From assembly GCF_004331265.1 (NCBI RefSeq), contig NZ_SJOO01000013.1, positions 49,351 through 113,350 on the forward strand: DNA of 64,000 bases. The letters run 5' to 3'. Under the pieces are notes generated by a model that saw only the letters and a program-made list of their open reading frames with translations, made no database searches and was not told where the DNA came from. A program made the position numbers and the translations under genes. The stretch comes from Enterobacter wuhouensis. Its GTDB lineage: Bacteria; Pseudomonadota; Gammaproteobacteria; Enterobacterales; Enterobacteriaceae. Positions 48,304 through 57,069 of the stretch are shown one piece after another; position 1 is the first letter of the stretch, and the number at the start of each line of letters is the position of its first letter.

Positions 48304-48370
48304 GCCGGGTGGCGCTAACGCTTACACGGCCTACTTATCGTAGGCCTGTGCAAGCGCAGCGCCGCCGGGC
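48304..48370. repeat. Paired REP elements between yijO and ppc
   Basis: GCCGGGTGGCGCTAACGCTT continuing to CGGCCTAC, then the inverted unit GTAGGCCTGTGCAAGCGCAG ending CCGCCGGGC. They lie upstream of yijO and downstream of ppc. Confidence 0.85.
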
Positions 48371-48378
48371 GTAAAGCA

Positions 48379-51030
48379 TTAGCCGGTGTTACGCATACCT
48401 GCGGCAACGCCCGCAATCGTCACCATCAGCGCCTGTTCAACGCGTGGGTCCGGCTCTTTGCCTTCTTCTTCCGCCAGACGGGAACGGTGCAGCAGCTCTG
48501 CCTGCAGAACGTTCAGCGGGTCGGTGTAGATGTTACGCAGCTGGATCGACTCGGCAATCCACGGCAAATCTTCCATCAGATGCGAATCGTTCGCGATGTC
48601 CAGCACCACCTTGATGTCGCCTTCCAGCAGTTCGCGCAGCTCTTTACCCAGCTTCCACAGCTCGGGTTTCACCAGGCGCTGATCGTAGTATTCCGCCAGC
48701 CACAGGTCGGCTTTCGAGAAGACCATCTCCAGCATGCCCAGACGGGTAGAGAAGAACGGCCAGTCGCGGCACATGGTTTCCAGCTCGCTCTGCTTGCCGT
48801 CTTCTACCACTTTCTGCAGCGCGGCGCCGGCACCCAGCCAGGCGGGCAGCATCAGGCGGTTTTGCGTCCAGGCGAAGATCCACGGAATCGCGCGCAGAGA
48901 CTCAACGCCGCCGGTCGGGCGACGCTTGGCCGGACGCGAGCCCAGCGGCAGTTTACCCAGCTCCTGCTCAGGGGTTGCTGAGCGGAAGTAAGGCACGAAA
49001 TCTTTGTTTTCACGCACGTAGCCGCGGTACAGATCGCAGGAGATGTCCGACAGCTCGTCCATGATGCGGCACCAGGACTCTTTCGGCTCCGGCGGCGGCA
49101 GCAGGTTTGCTTCCAGTATCGCGCTGGTATAGAGCGACAGGCTGCTGATGGTCACTTCCGGCAGGCCGTACTTGAAGCGGATCATTTCGCCCTGTTCGGT
49201 GACGCGCAGGCCGCCCTTCAGGCTTCCCGGCGGTTGAGAAAGAAGCGCTGCATGAGCAGGCGCGCCGCCGCGGCCAATGGAGCCGCCGCGTCCGTGGAAC
49301 AGCGTCAGCTCGATACCGGCTTTCTCGCAGGTTTTGATCAGCGCGTCCTGCGCCTGATACTGCGCCCAGGATGCCGCCATCACGCCCGCATCTTTCGCGG
49401 AGTCGGAATAGCCAATCATCACCATCTGCTTGCCCTGAATGAAGCCGCGATACCAGTCGATGTTCAGCAGCTGCGTCATGACGTCGTTGGCGTTATTCAG
49501 GTCGTCGAGGGTCTCAAACAGCGGGGCGACCGGCAGAGCGTAGTCGATTCCCGCTTCTTTCAGCAGCAGATGAACGCCCAGCACGTCGGACGGGGTCTTC
49601 GCCATGGAGATCACATAGGCGGCCACCGATCCTTTCGGCGCATCAACGATCGCTTTACAGGTGTTGAGCACTTCGCGGGTTTCGTTGCTTGGCTCCCAGC
49701 TGCGCGGCAGCAGAGGGCGCTTCGAGTTCAGCTCGCGGATCAGGAAGGCCTGCTTGTCGGCTTCGGACCAGCTTTCATAATCGCCGATGCCGAGATAGCG
49801 GGTCAGCTCGCCCAGCGCTTCTGTATGACGGGTACTTTCCTGACGTACGTCGATACGCACCAGCGGCACGCCGAAACACTTCACGCGACGCAGAGTGTCG
49901 AGCAGTTCGCCATTGGCGATGATGCCCATCCCGCAGGCCTGCAGTGATTTATAACAGGCGTAGAGCGGCTCCCAGAGCTGTTCGTTCTGGCTGAGCAGCC
50001 CTTCCGGCTTCGGCAGGCGCTGACCTTTCAGACGCGCTTCCAGCCAGGCCTGAGTGGCCATCAGCTGACCACGCAGTTTTTTCATCAGGAAACGGTACGG
50101 CTCGCTGGCACCTTCTTCCCCGGCCAGCGCGCGCAGCTCCGGCGTGGCTTCAACCATCGACAGCTCGGAGATCAGCACCTGAATGTCTTTCAGGAACAGG
50201 TCGGTGGCCTTCCAGCGGCTCAGCAACAGGACGTGACGGGTAATTTCCGCGGTCACGTTCGGGTTGCCGTCGCGGTCGCCGCCCATCCAGGAGGTGAAGC
50301 GGACCGGAACAAAATCAACCGGCAGGCGATAGCCCAGGTTTTCTTCCAGCTGTTCGTTCAGCTCGCGCAGGTAATTCGGAACCCCTTCCCACAGGCTATT
50401 TTCCACCACCGCAAAGCCCCATTTTGCTTCGTCGACCGGGCTTGGGCGATGCTTACGAATCTCATCGGTATGCCAGGACTGGGCAATCAGCTGGCGCAGG
50501 CGGCGCATCAGCTGGTTACGTTCGTAGTCGGCAATGTCTTTGTTATCCAACTGCTTCAGGCAGTTGTTCACTTCCACCATTTTGTGGATCAGGGTACGAC
50601 GGGTGATTTCGGTTGGGTGCGCGGTGAGCACCAGCTCAAGCGAAAGTGACTCCACCGCTTTTTTGATGGTGGCTTCGTTGAGGTCTGGCTGATCTTTGAG
50701 TTTACGCAGGGTTTTGGCAATGACTTCCGGGTTGCTGGCCGCTTCACCTTTTGGCGAAATGCTGTGGTATTGCTCAGCGGTATTCGCGAGGTTCAGGAAC
50801 TGGCTGAACGCGCGGGCAACAGGCAAGAGCTCATCATTCGACAGGTTCTGCAAGGTGGTGAGCAGTTCCTGACGATTAGCCTCGTTACCTGCACGGGAAG
50901 ATTTGGACAGCTTGCGGATGGTTTCAACGCGGTCGAGGATGTTCTCCCCCAACGCGTCTTTGATGGTATCTCCAAGCACTTTGCCGAGCATGCTGACATT
51001 ACTACGCAACGCGGAATATTGTTCGTTCAT
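48379..51030 (-). CDS. ppc: Phosphoenolpyruvate carboxylase
   Basis: Carboxylates PEP to oxaloacetate to refill the TCA cycle; activated by acetyl-CoA, inhibited by aspartate. Catalytic motifs: LVLTAHPTEITRRTL (His138 region), FTSWMGGDRDGNPNVT, and FHGRGGSIGRGGAP. The C terminus ends AGMRNTG, the conserved regulatory tail. The 883 residues match E. coli exactly. Monocistronic; argE lies upstream on the same strand, separated by 306 bases. Confidence 0.98.
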   Translation of the reverse strand: MNEQYSALRSNVSMLGKVLGDTIKDALGENILDRVETIRKLSKSSRAGNEANRQELLTTLQNLSNDELLPVARAFSQFLNLANTAEQYHSISPKGEAASNPEVIAKTLRKLKDQPDLNEATIKKAVESLSLELVLTAHPTEITRRTLIHKMVEVNNCLKQLDNKDIADYERNQLMRRLRQLIAQSWHTDEIRKHRPSPVDEAKWGFAVVENSLWEGVPNYLRELNEQLEENLGYRLPVDFVPVRFTSWMGGDRDGNPNVTAEITRHVLLLSRWKATDLFLKDIQVLISELSMVEATPELRALAGEEGASEPYRFLMKKLRGQLMATQAWLEARLKGQRLPKPEGLLSQNEQLWEPLYACYKSLQACGMGIIANGELLDTLRRVKCFGVPLVRIDVRQESTRHTEALGELTRYLGIGDYESWSEADKQAFLIRELNSKRPLLPRSWEPSNETREVLNTCKAIVDAPKGSVAAYVISMAKTPSDVLGVHLLLKEAGIDYALPVAPLFETLDDLNNANDVMTQLLNIDWYRGFIQGKQMVMIGYSDSAKDAGVMAASWAQYQAQDALIKTCEKAGIELTLFHGRGGSIGRGGAPAHAALLSQPPGSLKGGLRVTEQGEMIRFKYGLPEVTISSLSLYTSAILEANLLPPPEPKESWCRIMDELSDISCDLYRGYVRENKDFVPYFRSATPEQELGKLPLGSRPAKRRPTGGVESLRAIPWIFAWTQNRLMLPAWLGAGAALQKVVEDGKQSELETMCRDWPFFSTRLGMLEMVFSKADLWLAEYYDQRLVKPELWKLGKELRELLEGDIKVVLDIANDSHLMEDLPWIAESIQLRNIYTDPLNVLQAELLHRSRLAEEEGKEPDPRVEQALMVTIAGVAAGMRNTG

Positions 51031-51336
51031 AAAAACCCAGTCACCCCATCATTTTTGTTTATGCCCAGGCGAAAATCTTCTGGACATTATTTTGTCATCT
51101 CCCTTTATAAAGCCACGTAAAACCCCCGTCGTCAATTGCTGCGAAAACGGTTCAGCAAACGAATAAATGCGGGCAATTTACGAAATTTAATTCGCATTGC
51201 GTCAGATAAGAGATGCTTATGGGAATGTGACGGAGATCGCGGGATTTTTCCCCTCACCCTAACCCTCTCCCCAAAGGGGAGAGGGAACTTGAACACCCTC
51301 GCCCCTTTGGGGAGAGGGCAGGGTGAGGGGCAGTTT
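51031..51336. other. ppc-argE intergenic region
   Basis: About 306 bases holding, from the argE side, the long repeat element E directly after the argE stop, then the ppc promoter region. No gene or clear operator is visible. The last stretch before ppc is A+T-rich (TTTTTGTTTATGCCC and its surroundings). Confidence 0.6.
51250..51330. repeat. GC-rich palindromic intergenic element, long copy E
   Basis: Starts CCCCTCACCCTAACCCTCTC and ends GGGCAGGGTGAGGGG, six bases past the argE stop. Its central spacer AACTTGAACACC is almost the same as in copy A (ACTTGAACACC), 46 kb away. Confidence 0.85.
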
Positions 51337-52488
51337 TTAATGCCAGCAGAAGTGATGCACAACCTGGGTAATCAGTTCGCGGGTTGGCTTGATGAAGCGG
51401 GTTTCCAGGTATTCATCCGGCTGGTGGGCCTGATTAATGGAGCCCGGGCCAAGCACCAGCGTTGGACACAGGGTCTGAATAAACGGCGCTTCGGTGCAGT
51501 AGTTCACTACGTCGGTTTTCTCGCCGAGCAGTTTTTCTACCACCTGCACAAGCTGGTGGTCCGGCGGGCATTCATAGCCAGGAATCGGCGGATGCAGCTC
51601 GGAAACCGTCAGGCGGCCCGGCCAGCGCTCGCTTACCGGGGCCAGCGCTTCGTTCAGCAGGCCGTCGAGATCGCTCAGCGTCATGCCCGGCAGCGGGCGG
51701 ATGTCCATGTGCAGCTCGCAGCAGGCGCAGATACGGTTAGAAGCATCCCCGCCGTGCAGGCTGCCGAGGTTCAGCGTCGGATACGGCACGGTGAACGCCT
51801 CATAGTGATAGCGTTCTTTCAGATCGTCGCGCAGGGTCATGATGCGGCCGATGGCGTCATGCATCAGCTCGATGGCGTTCACGCCGCGCGCTGGATCGCT
51901 GGAGTGGCCGGACTGGCCGAGGACGCGCACGGCGGTAGAAATGTGGCCTTTATGCGCGCGAATCGGCTGCAGTGAGGTTGGCTCACCGATGATCGCGCAG
52001 TCCGGTCGAATGGCCGTGTTTTCGGAAAAGTAGCGCGCGCCCGCCATGCTGGTCTCTTCATCGGCGGTTGCCAGAATGTAGAGCGGCTTTTTCAGCGTCG
52101 TCACGTCTACGTCACGCAGTGCGTCGAGGATAAAGGCGAAGAAGCCTTTCATGTCCGCCGTGCCCAGGCCGTAAAGCTTGTTGTCGTGCTCGGTCAGGGT
52201 GAACGGGTCGCGCGTCCAGCGGCCATCGTCAAAGGGAACGGTATCCGTATGGCCGGCCAGCAGCAGGCCGCCCGCGCCGTTTCCGGTACTGGCGAGCAGG
52301 TTGAATTTGTGGCGTGTTCCGGGGACGGGCTGAACCTCAACGTCAAACCCAAGATCGCTAAACCAACCCGCCAGCAGATTGATTAAAGACTCATTGCTCT
52401 GATCCAGCGCTTCTTCCGTTGCGCTGATGGACGGAGTGGCAATCAGGGCGCGGTAGATCTCGATAAATGGCGGTAAGTTCATTTTCAT
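51337..52488 (-). CDS. argE: Acetylornithine deacetylase
   Basis: Zn/Co-dependent M20-family hydrolase releasing ornithine from N-acetylornithine in arginine synthesis. The metal site is visible as LLLAGHTDTVPFDDGRW, GTADMKGFFAFIL and ATADEETSMAGARYF (catalytic Glu pair). The ATG giving MKMNLPPFIEIYRAL yields 383 residues as in E. coli; three in-frame codons upstream from a GTG were excluded. Divergent from argCBH, with two shared ARG boxes between them. Confidence 0.97.
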   Translation of the reverse strand: MKMNLPPFIEIYRALIATPSISATEEALDQSNESLINLLAGWFSDLGFDVEVQPVPGTRHKFNLLASTGNGAGGLLLAGHTDTVPFDDGRWTRDPFTLTEHDNKLYGLGTADMKGFFAFILDALRDVDVTTLKKPLYILATADEETSMAGARYFSENTAIRPDCAIIGEPTSLQPIRAHKGHISTAVRVLGQSGHSSDPARGVNAIELMHDAIGRIMTLRDDLKERYHYEAFTVPYPTLNLGSLHGGDASNRICACCELHMDIRPLPGMTLSDLDGLLNEALAPVSERWPGRLTVSELHPPIPGYECPPDHQLVQVVEKLLGEKTDVVNYCTEAPFIQTLCPTLVLGPGSINQAHQPDEYLETRFIKPTRELITQVVHHFCWH

Positions 52489-52512
52489 TGTTGACACACC
52501 TTAGGTCGTGAT

Positions 52513-52551
52513 AGTATCAATATTCATGCAATAAATGTGAATAAAAATACA
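52513..52551. promoter_or_regulatory. Bipolar ARG box pair (ArgR operator) of argE/argCBH
   Basis: Two 18-base boxes, AGTATCAATATTCATGCA and AATGTGAATAAAAATACA, three bases apart, each close to the consensus TGAAT-N4-ATTCA. ArgR hexamers with arginine repress both divergent promoters here in E. coli, and the sequence is almost the same. Confidence 0.9.
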
Positions 52552-52576
52552 TTAACGTTGAGCATAAAGGAACCCG

Positions 52577-53581
52577 ATGTTGAATACGCTGATTGTAGGC
52601 GCTAGCGGTTATGCGGGCGCAGAGCTTGTAAGCTACGTGAATCGCCATCCACATATGACCATAACCGCTTTGACCGTGTCAGCGCAAAGCAATGATGCAG
52701 GAAAGTTAATTTCCGATTTGCATCCGCAGCTTAAGGGTATTGTTGACCTGCCGCTGCAGCCGATGTCCGACATCAGCGAGTTTACCGACGGCGTCGACGT
52801 GGTGTTTTTAGCCACCGCGCACGAGGTCAGCCACGACCTGGCGCCGCAGTTTTTAGCCGCTGGCTGCGTGGTGTTCGACCTCTCCGGCGCGTTCCGCGTT
52901 AACGACGGCGCGTTCTACGAAAAATATTACGGTTTCACCCATCAGCACCCGGATCTGCTTGAAAAAGCGGTGTACGGCCTGGCGGAGTGGAGCGCAGACA
53001 AGCTGAAAGAAGCGAACCTGATTGCCGTACCGGGCTGCTACCCGACGGCGGCGCAGCTTTCCCTGAAGCCGCTGATCGACGCGGGCCTGCTGGATCTGAG
53101 CCAGTGGCCGGTGATCAACGCCACCAGCGGCGTGAGCGGAGCCGGGCGCAAGGCCGCTATCTCCAACAGCTTCTGCGAAGTGAGCCTTCAGCCGTATGGC
53201 GTGTTTAATCACCGTCATCACCCTGAAATCACCACCCATCTTGGCGCGGACGTTATTTTCACCCCGCACCTGGGCAGCTTCCCGCGCGGGATCCTCGAAA
53301 CCATTACCTGCCGCCTGAAGCCGGACGTGACCAAAGAACAGATTGGTGAGGTCTTCACGCAGGCGTATGCGGATAAACCGCTGGTGCGCCTGTACGACAA
53401 AGGCGTGCCGGCGCTGAAAAACGTGGTCGGCCTGCCGTTCTGCGACATCGGCTTTGCCGTGCAGGGCGAGCATCTCATCGTGGTCGCCGCAGAAGATAAC
53501 TTACTCAAAGGCGCTGCCGCACAGGCAATGCAGTGCGCAAATATTCGTTTCGGCTTCCCGGAAACGCAGGCTCTTATTTAA
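52577..53581 (+). CDS. argC: N-acetyl-gamma-glutamyl-phosphate reductase
   Basis: NADPH-dependent third step of arginine synthesis. The nucleotide loop IVGASGYAGAELVSYV is at the N terminus. The catalytic Cys is in IAVPGCYPTAAQLSL (near 154), and FNHRHHPEI is a conserved substrate segment. The 334 residues match E. coli. First gene of argCBH, with AAAGGAACCCG before the ATG. Confidence 0.97.
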   Translation: MLNTLIVGASGYAGAELVSYVNRHPHMTITALTVSAQSNDAGKLISDLHPQLKGIVDLPLQPMSDISEFTDGVDVVFLATAHEVSHDLAPQFLAAGCVVFDLSGAFRVNDGAFYEKYYGFTHQHPDLLEKAVYGLAEWSADKLKEANLIAVPGCYPTAAQLSLKPLIDAGLLDLSQWPVINATSGVSGAGRKAAISNSFCEVSLQPYGVFNHRHHPEITTHLGADVIFTPHLGSFPRGILETITCRLKPDVTKEQIGEVFTQAYADKPLVRLYDKGVPALKNVVGLPFCDIGFAVQGEHLIVVAAEDNLLKGAAAQAMQCANIRFGFPETQALI

Positions 53582-53587
53582 GGTGTG

Positions 53588-54364
53588 ATGATGAACCCAT
53601 TAATTATCAAACTCGGTGGTGTACTGCTGGACAGCGAAGAAGCGCTGGAGCGTCTGTTTACCGCGCTGGTGAACTATCGCGAATCACACCAGCGTCCGCT
53701 GGTGATTGTGCACGGCGGCGGCTGCGTGGTGGACGAGCTGATGAAAGGGCTCAACCTGCCGGTGGTAAAGAAAAACGGCCTGCGCGTGACGCCAGCTGAC
53801 CAGATTGACATCATTACCGGCGCGCTGGCGGGTACGGCGAACAAAACGCTGCTGGCGTGGGCGAAGAAACACCATATCGCGTCCGTTGGCCTCTATCTGG
53901 GCGATGGCGACAGCGTAAAAGTGACCCAGCTCGACGAACAACTCGGCCACGTTGGACTGGCGCAGCCGGGTTCGCCTAAGCTGATTAACACGCTGCTGGA
54001 AGGTGGTTTCCTGCCGGTGGTGAGCTCCATCGGCGTGACCGAAGAGGGCGAGCTGATGAACGTCAACGCTGACCAGGCGGCGACCGCGCTGGCGGCAACG
54101 CTGGGTGCGGATCTGATCCTGCTCTCCGACGTGAGCGGCATTCTGGACGGCAAAGGCCAGCGCATTGCGGAAATGACCGCCGAGAAAGCCGAGCAGCTGA
54201 TTGACCAGGGCATTATCACCGACGGTATGATTGTTAAAGTGAACGCCGCGCTGGACGCCGCGCGCACGCTGGGCCGCCCGGTGGATATCGCCTCCTGGCG
54301 TCACGCGGAGCAGCTCCCGGCGCTGTTTAACGGCACGCCGATTGGCACGCGTATTTTAGCGTAA
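53588..54364 (+). CDS. argB: Acetylglutamate kinase
   Basis: Phosphorylates N-acetylglutamate, second step of arginine synthesis. Amino-acid-kinase motifs: LIIKLGGVLLD, VIVHGGGCVVDELMKGL, LINTLLEGGFLPVVSSIG and LLSDVSGILDGKG. Three candidate starts lie in frame within six bases; ATG at the second gives MMNPLIIK and 258 residues as in E. coli. It begins six bases after argC. Confidence 0.96.
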   Translation: MMNPLIIKLGGVLLDSEEALERLFTALVNYRESHQRPLVIVHGGGCVVDELMKGLNLPVVKKNGLRVTPADQIDIITGALAGTANKTLLAWAKKHHIASVGLYLGDGDSVKVTQLDEQLGHVGLAQPGSPKLINTLLEGGFLPVVSSIGVTEEGELMNVNADQAATALAATLGADLILLSDVSGILDGKGQRIAEMTAEKAEQLIDQGIITDGMIVKVNAALDAARTLGRPVDIASWRHAEQLPALFNGTPIGTRILA

Positions 54365-54379
54365 TCGATTTAATGTTTT

Positions 54380-54407
54380 GTAGGCCCGGTAAGCGCAGCG
54401 CCACCGG
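54380..54407. repeat. Single REP element between argB and argH
   Basis: GTAGGCCCGGTAAGCGCAGC followed by GCCACCGG, within the argCBH operon. It could tune expression of argH relative to argCB. Confidence 0.75.
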
Positions 54408-54441
54408 ACAATGAAATTCAAAGATATTAAGGAAGCATGTT

Positions 54442-55815
54442 ATGGCACTTTGGGGTGGGCGTTTTACACAGGCAGCGGATCAGCGGTTCAAACAGTTCAA
54501 CGACTCTTTGCGCTTCGACTACCGCCTGGCCGAACAGGATATCGTCGGCTCTGTGGCCTGGTCCAAAGCGCTGGTGACGGTGGGCGTGCTGACCGCAGAC
54601 GAACAGCAGCAGCTGGAAGAGGCGCTGAACAACCTGCTTGAAGAGGTACGTCTGGATCCGCAGCAAATCCTGCAAAGCGATGCTGAAGATATTCACAGCT
54701 GGGTGGAAGGCAAGCTTATCGACAAAGTCGGCCAGCTGGGTAAAAAGCTACACACCGGCCGCAGCCGTAACGACCAGGTCGCCACCGATCTGAAGCTGTG
54801 GTGTAAAGAGACCGTTGGCGAACTGCTGGCGGCCAACCGTCAGCTGCAGAGCGCGCTGGTGGAAACCGCGCAGAACAACCAGGACGCGGTGATGCCGGGT
54901 TATACCCACCTGCAGCGCGCGCAGCCGGTGACCTTTGCCCACTGGTGTCTGGCCTACGTTGAGATGCTGGCGCGCGATGAAAGCCGCCTGCAGGATACCC
55001 TGAAGCGTCTGGACGTCAGCCCGCTGGGCAGCGGCGCGCTGGCCGGTACGGCGTATGAAATCGATCGTGAGCAGCTGGCAGGCTGGCTGGGCTTTGCCTC
55101 CGCCACCCGCAACAGCCTGGACAGCGTGTCTGACCGCGACCACGTGCTGGAGCTGCTCTCGAATGCGTCTATCGGTATGGTGCACCTGTCGCGCTTTGCC
55201 GAAGACCTGATCTTCTTTAACTCCGGCGAAGCGGGCTTCGTGGAGTTGTCTGACCGCGTGACCTCAGGCTCCTCCCTGATGCCGCAGAAGAAAAACCCGG
55301 ACGCGCTGGAGCTGATTCGCGGCAAATGTGGCCGCGTGCAGGGTGCGCTGACCGGCATGATGATGACCCTGAAAGGGCTGCCGCTGGCGTACAACAAAGA
55401 CATGCAGGAAGACAAAGAAGGGCTGTTCGACGCGCTCGACACCTGGCTGGACTGTCTGCATATGGGCGCGCTGGTGCTGGATGGCATTCAGGTGAAACGC
55501 CCGCGCTGCCAGGAAGCGGCGCAGCAGGGCTATGCTAACTCTACCGAGCTGGCGGACTACCTGGTGGCGAAAGGCGTACCGTTCCGAGAGGCGCACCATA
55601 TTGTGGGTGAAGCGGTGGTGGAAGCGATTCGTCAGGGTAAACCGCTGGAAGATCTGACGCTTGCTGACTTGCAGAAGTTCAGCGCGGTTATCGGGGATGA
55701 TGTGTATCCGATCCTGGCGCTGCAGTCTTGCCTGGACAAGCGTGCGGCGAAAGGCGGCGTGTCGCCGAAGCAGGTGGCGCAGGCGATTGCGGATGCGAAA
55801 AACCGGTTGGTTTGA
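54442..55815 (+). CDS. argH: Argininosuccinate lyase
   Basis: Last step of arginine synthesis, releasing fumarate. Fumarase/aspartase superfamily: N-terminal MALWGGRFTQAADQRFKQFN, the catalytic-His region AVMPGYTHLQRAQPVTF and the signature loop GSSLMPQKKNPDALE. The 457 residues match E. coli. Third gene of argCBH after a 77-base gap with a REP element; AAGGAAGC precedes the ATG. A terminator follows downstream. Confidence 0.98.
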   Translation: MALWGGRFTQAADQRFKQFNDSLRFDYRLAEQDIVGSVAWSKALVTVGVLTADEQQQLEEALNNLLEEVRLDPQQILQSDAEDIHSWVEGKLIDKVGQLGKKLHTGRSRNDQVATDLKLWCKETVGELLAANRQLQSALVETAQNNQDAVMPGYTHLQRAQPVTFAHWCLAYVEMLARDESRLQDTLKRLDVSPLGSGALAGTAYEIDREQLAGWLGFASATRNSLDSVSDRDHVLELLSNASIGMVHLSRFAEDLIFFNSGEAGFVELSDRVTSGSSLMPQKKNPDALELIRGKCGRVQGALTGMMMTLKGLPLAYNKDMQEDKEGLFDALDTWLDCLHMGALVLDGIQVKRPRCQEAAQQGYANSTELADYLVAKGVPFREAHHIVGEAVVEAIRQGKPLEDLTLADLQKFSAVIGDDVYPILALQSCLDKRAAKGGVSPKQVAQAIADAKNRLV

Positions 55816-55841
55816 TCTGGTTTGAACAGTGCGGGCTGGTG

Positions 55842-55874
55842 CCCTCACCCCGGCCCTCTCCCACGGGGAGAGGG
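55842..55874. repeat. GC-rich palindromic intergenic element, short copy F
   Basis: CCCTCACCCCGGCCCTCTCC followed by CACGGGGAGAGGG: a single-arm version similar to copy B in inverse orientation. It is 26 bases after the argH stop. Confidence 0.75.
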
Positions 55875-55885
55875 AGCAAACACTA

Positions 55886-55916
55886 AAAATGGCAACTTCG
55901 GTTGCCATTTTGCTTT
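55886..55916 (+). terminator. Intrinsic terminator of argH
   Basis: AATGGCAAC-TTCG-GTTGCCATT followed by TTGCTTTT. It ends transcription before the opposing OxyS gene. Confidence 0.85.
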
Positions 55917-55936
55917 TACCTCGGGCTTTTTTACGC

Positions 55937-56056
55937 AAAAAAAAAGCGGACCACGGGGTCCGCAAAAGTTCACGTTGGCTTTAGTTGTTCGAGTTTTGAG
56001 AGAAACTCGCTGACGGTGCGGGGTCGTTTTGGGTCAAACACGTGCCGCCTCGTCTA
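55937..56056 (-). ncRNA. oxyS: OxyS, peroxide-induced small RNA
   Basis: Hfq-binding regulatory RNA transcribed divergently from oxyR under OxyR control. Read on the minus strand, the segments CTAAAGCCAACGTGAACTTT and TGCGGACC/GGTCCGC plus nine T match the 3' half of E. coli OxyS as I recall it. The internal GCGAGTTTCTC matches less closely, and the 5' part (from about GACGAGGCGGCAC) keeps only GCGGCAC. The 5' end is set by alignment to E. coli and may be off by several bases. E. coli OxyS is about 110 bases; this one would be close to 120. Confidence 0.85.
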
Positions 56057-56084
56057 TGTGGCGTATTATTCAACAGAATGCTTG

Positions 56085-56131
56085 ATAGGGATAATCGTTC
56101 GTTGCTATGCTATCTATCGCCATGAACTATC
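56085..56131. promoter_or_regulatory. OxyR operator between oxyS and oxyR
   Basis: ATAGGGATAATCGTTCGTTG continues to CTATGCTATCTATCGCCATG and CTATC, nearly the same as the E. coli operator. It contains the ATAG and CTAT quarter-sites contacted by OxyR. OxyR represses its own gene and, when oxidised, activates oxyS from here. Confidence 0.85.
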
Positions 56132-56151
56132 GTGGCGACGGAGGATGAATA

Positions 56152-57069
56152 ATGAATATTCGTGATCTTGAATACCTGGTAGCGTTAGCTGAGCATCGCC
56201 ACTTTCGCCGCGCGGCAGATTCCTGCCACGTCAGCCAGCCCACGCTGAGCGGCCAGATCCGCAAGCTGGAAGATGAGCTGGGCGTGATGCTGCTGGAGCG
56301 CACCAGTCGTAAGGTACTGTTCACCCAGGCCGGTTTGCTGCTGGTGGATCAGGCGCGCACCGTGCTGCGCGAGGTCAAAGTGCTCAAGGAAATGGCAAGC
56401 CAGCAGGGGGAGGCGATGTCCGGCCCGCTGCATATTGGCCTGATCCCAACCGTTGGCCCGTACCTGCTGCCGCAGATCATTCCCATGCTGCACCAGACGT
56501 TCCCGAAACTCGAAATGTACCTGCATGAAGCGCAAACCCATCAGCTGCTGGCGCAGTTGGATAGCGGCAAGCTCGACTGTGCGATTCTGGCGCTGGTCAA
56601 AGAGAGTGAAGCCTTTATCGAAGTGCCGCTGTTCGACGAGCCGATGATGCTGGCGATCTATGAAGATCACCCGTGGGCGAACCGCGATCGCGTGCCGATG
56701 GCCGATCTGGCGGGTGAAAAGCTGCTGATGCTGGAAGATGGCCACTGCCTGCGCGATCAGGCGATGGGCTTCTGCTTTGAAGCGGGGGCCGATGAGGATA
56801 CCCATTTCCGCGCAACCAGCCTCGAAACGCTGCGTAATATGGTCGCGGCGGGAAGCGGTATTACGCTGCTGCCTGCGCTGGCGGTGCCGCACGAGCGTAA
56901 GCGTGATGGCGTGGTCTATCTGCCGTGCATCAAACCCGAACCGCGTCGCACGATCGGGCTGGTCTATCGTCCGGGGTCACCGCTGCGCAGCCGCTATGAG
57001 CAGCTGGCAGAGGCCATCCGTGGTTCGATGGATGGCCATTTTGACAGTGCGTTAAAACAGGCGGTTTAA
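56152..57069 (+). CDS. oxyR: Peroxide-sensing LysR regulator
   Basis: Activates katG, oxyS and other peroxide-defence genes when oxidised. The winged helix is at the N terminus (RRAADSCHVSQPTLSGQIRK). The redox pair is Cys199 and Cys208 in GHCLRDQAMGFCFEAG, which form the disulfide switch. The 305 residues match E. coli. AGGATGAATA precedes the ATG. Its last 18 bases overlap the 3' end of convergent sthA. Confidence 0.98.
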   Translation: MNIRDLEYLVALAEHRHFRRAADSCHVSQPTLSGQIRKLEDELGVMLLERTSRKVLFTQAGLLLVDQARTVLREVKVLKEMASQQGEAMSGPLHIGLIPTVGPYLLPQIIPMLHQTFPKLEMYLHEAQTHQLLAQLDSGKLDCAILALVKESEAFIEVPLFDEPMMLAIYEDHPWANRDRVPMADLAGEKLLMLEDGHCLRDQAMGFCFEAGADEDTHFRATSLETLRNMVAAGSGITLLPALAVPHERKRDGVVYLPCIKPEPRRTIGLVYRPGSPLRSRYEQLAEAIRGSMDGHFDSALKQAV

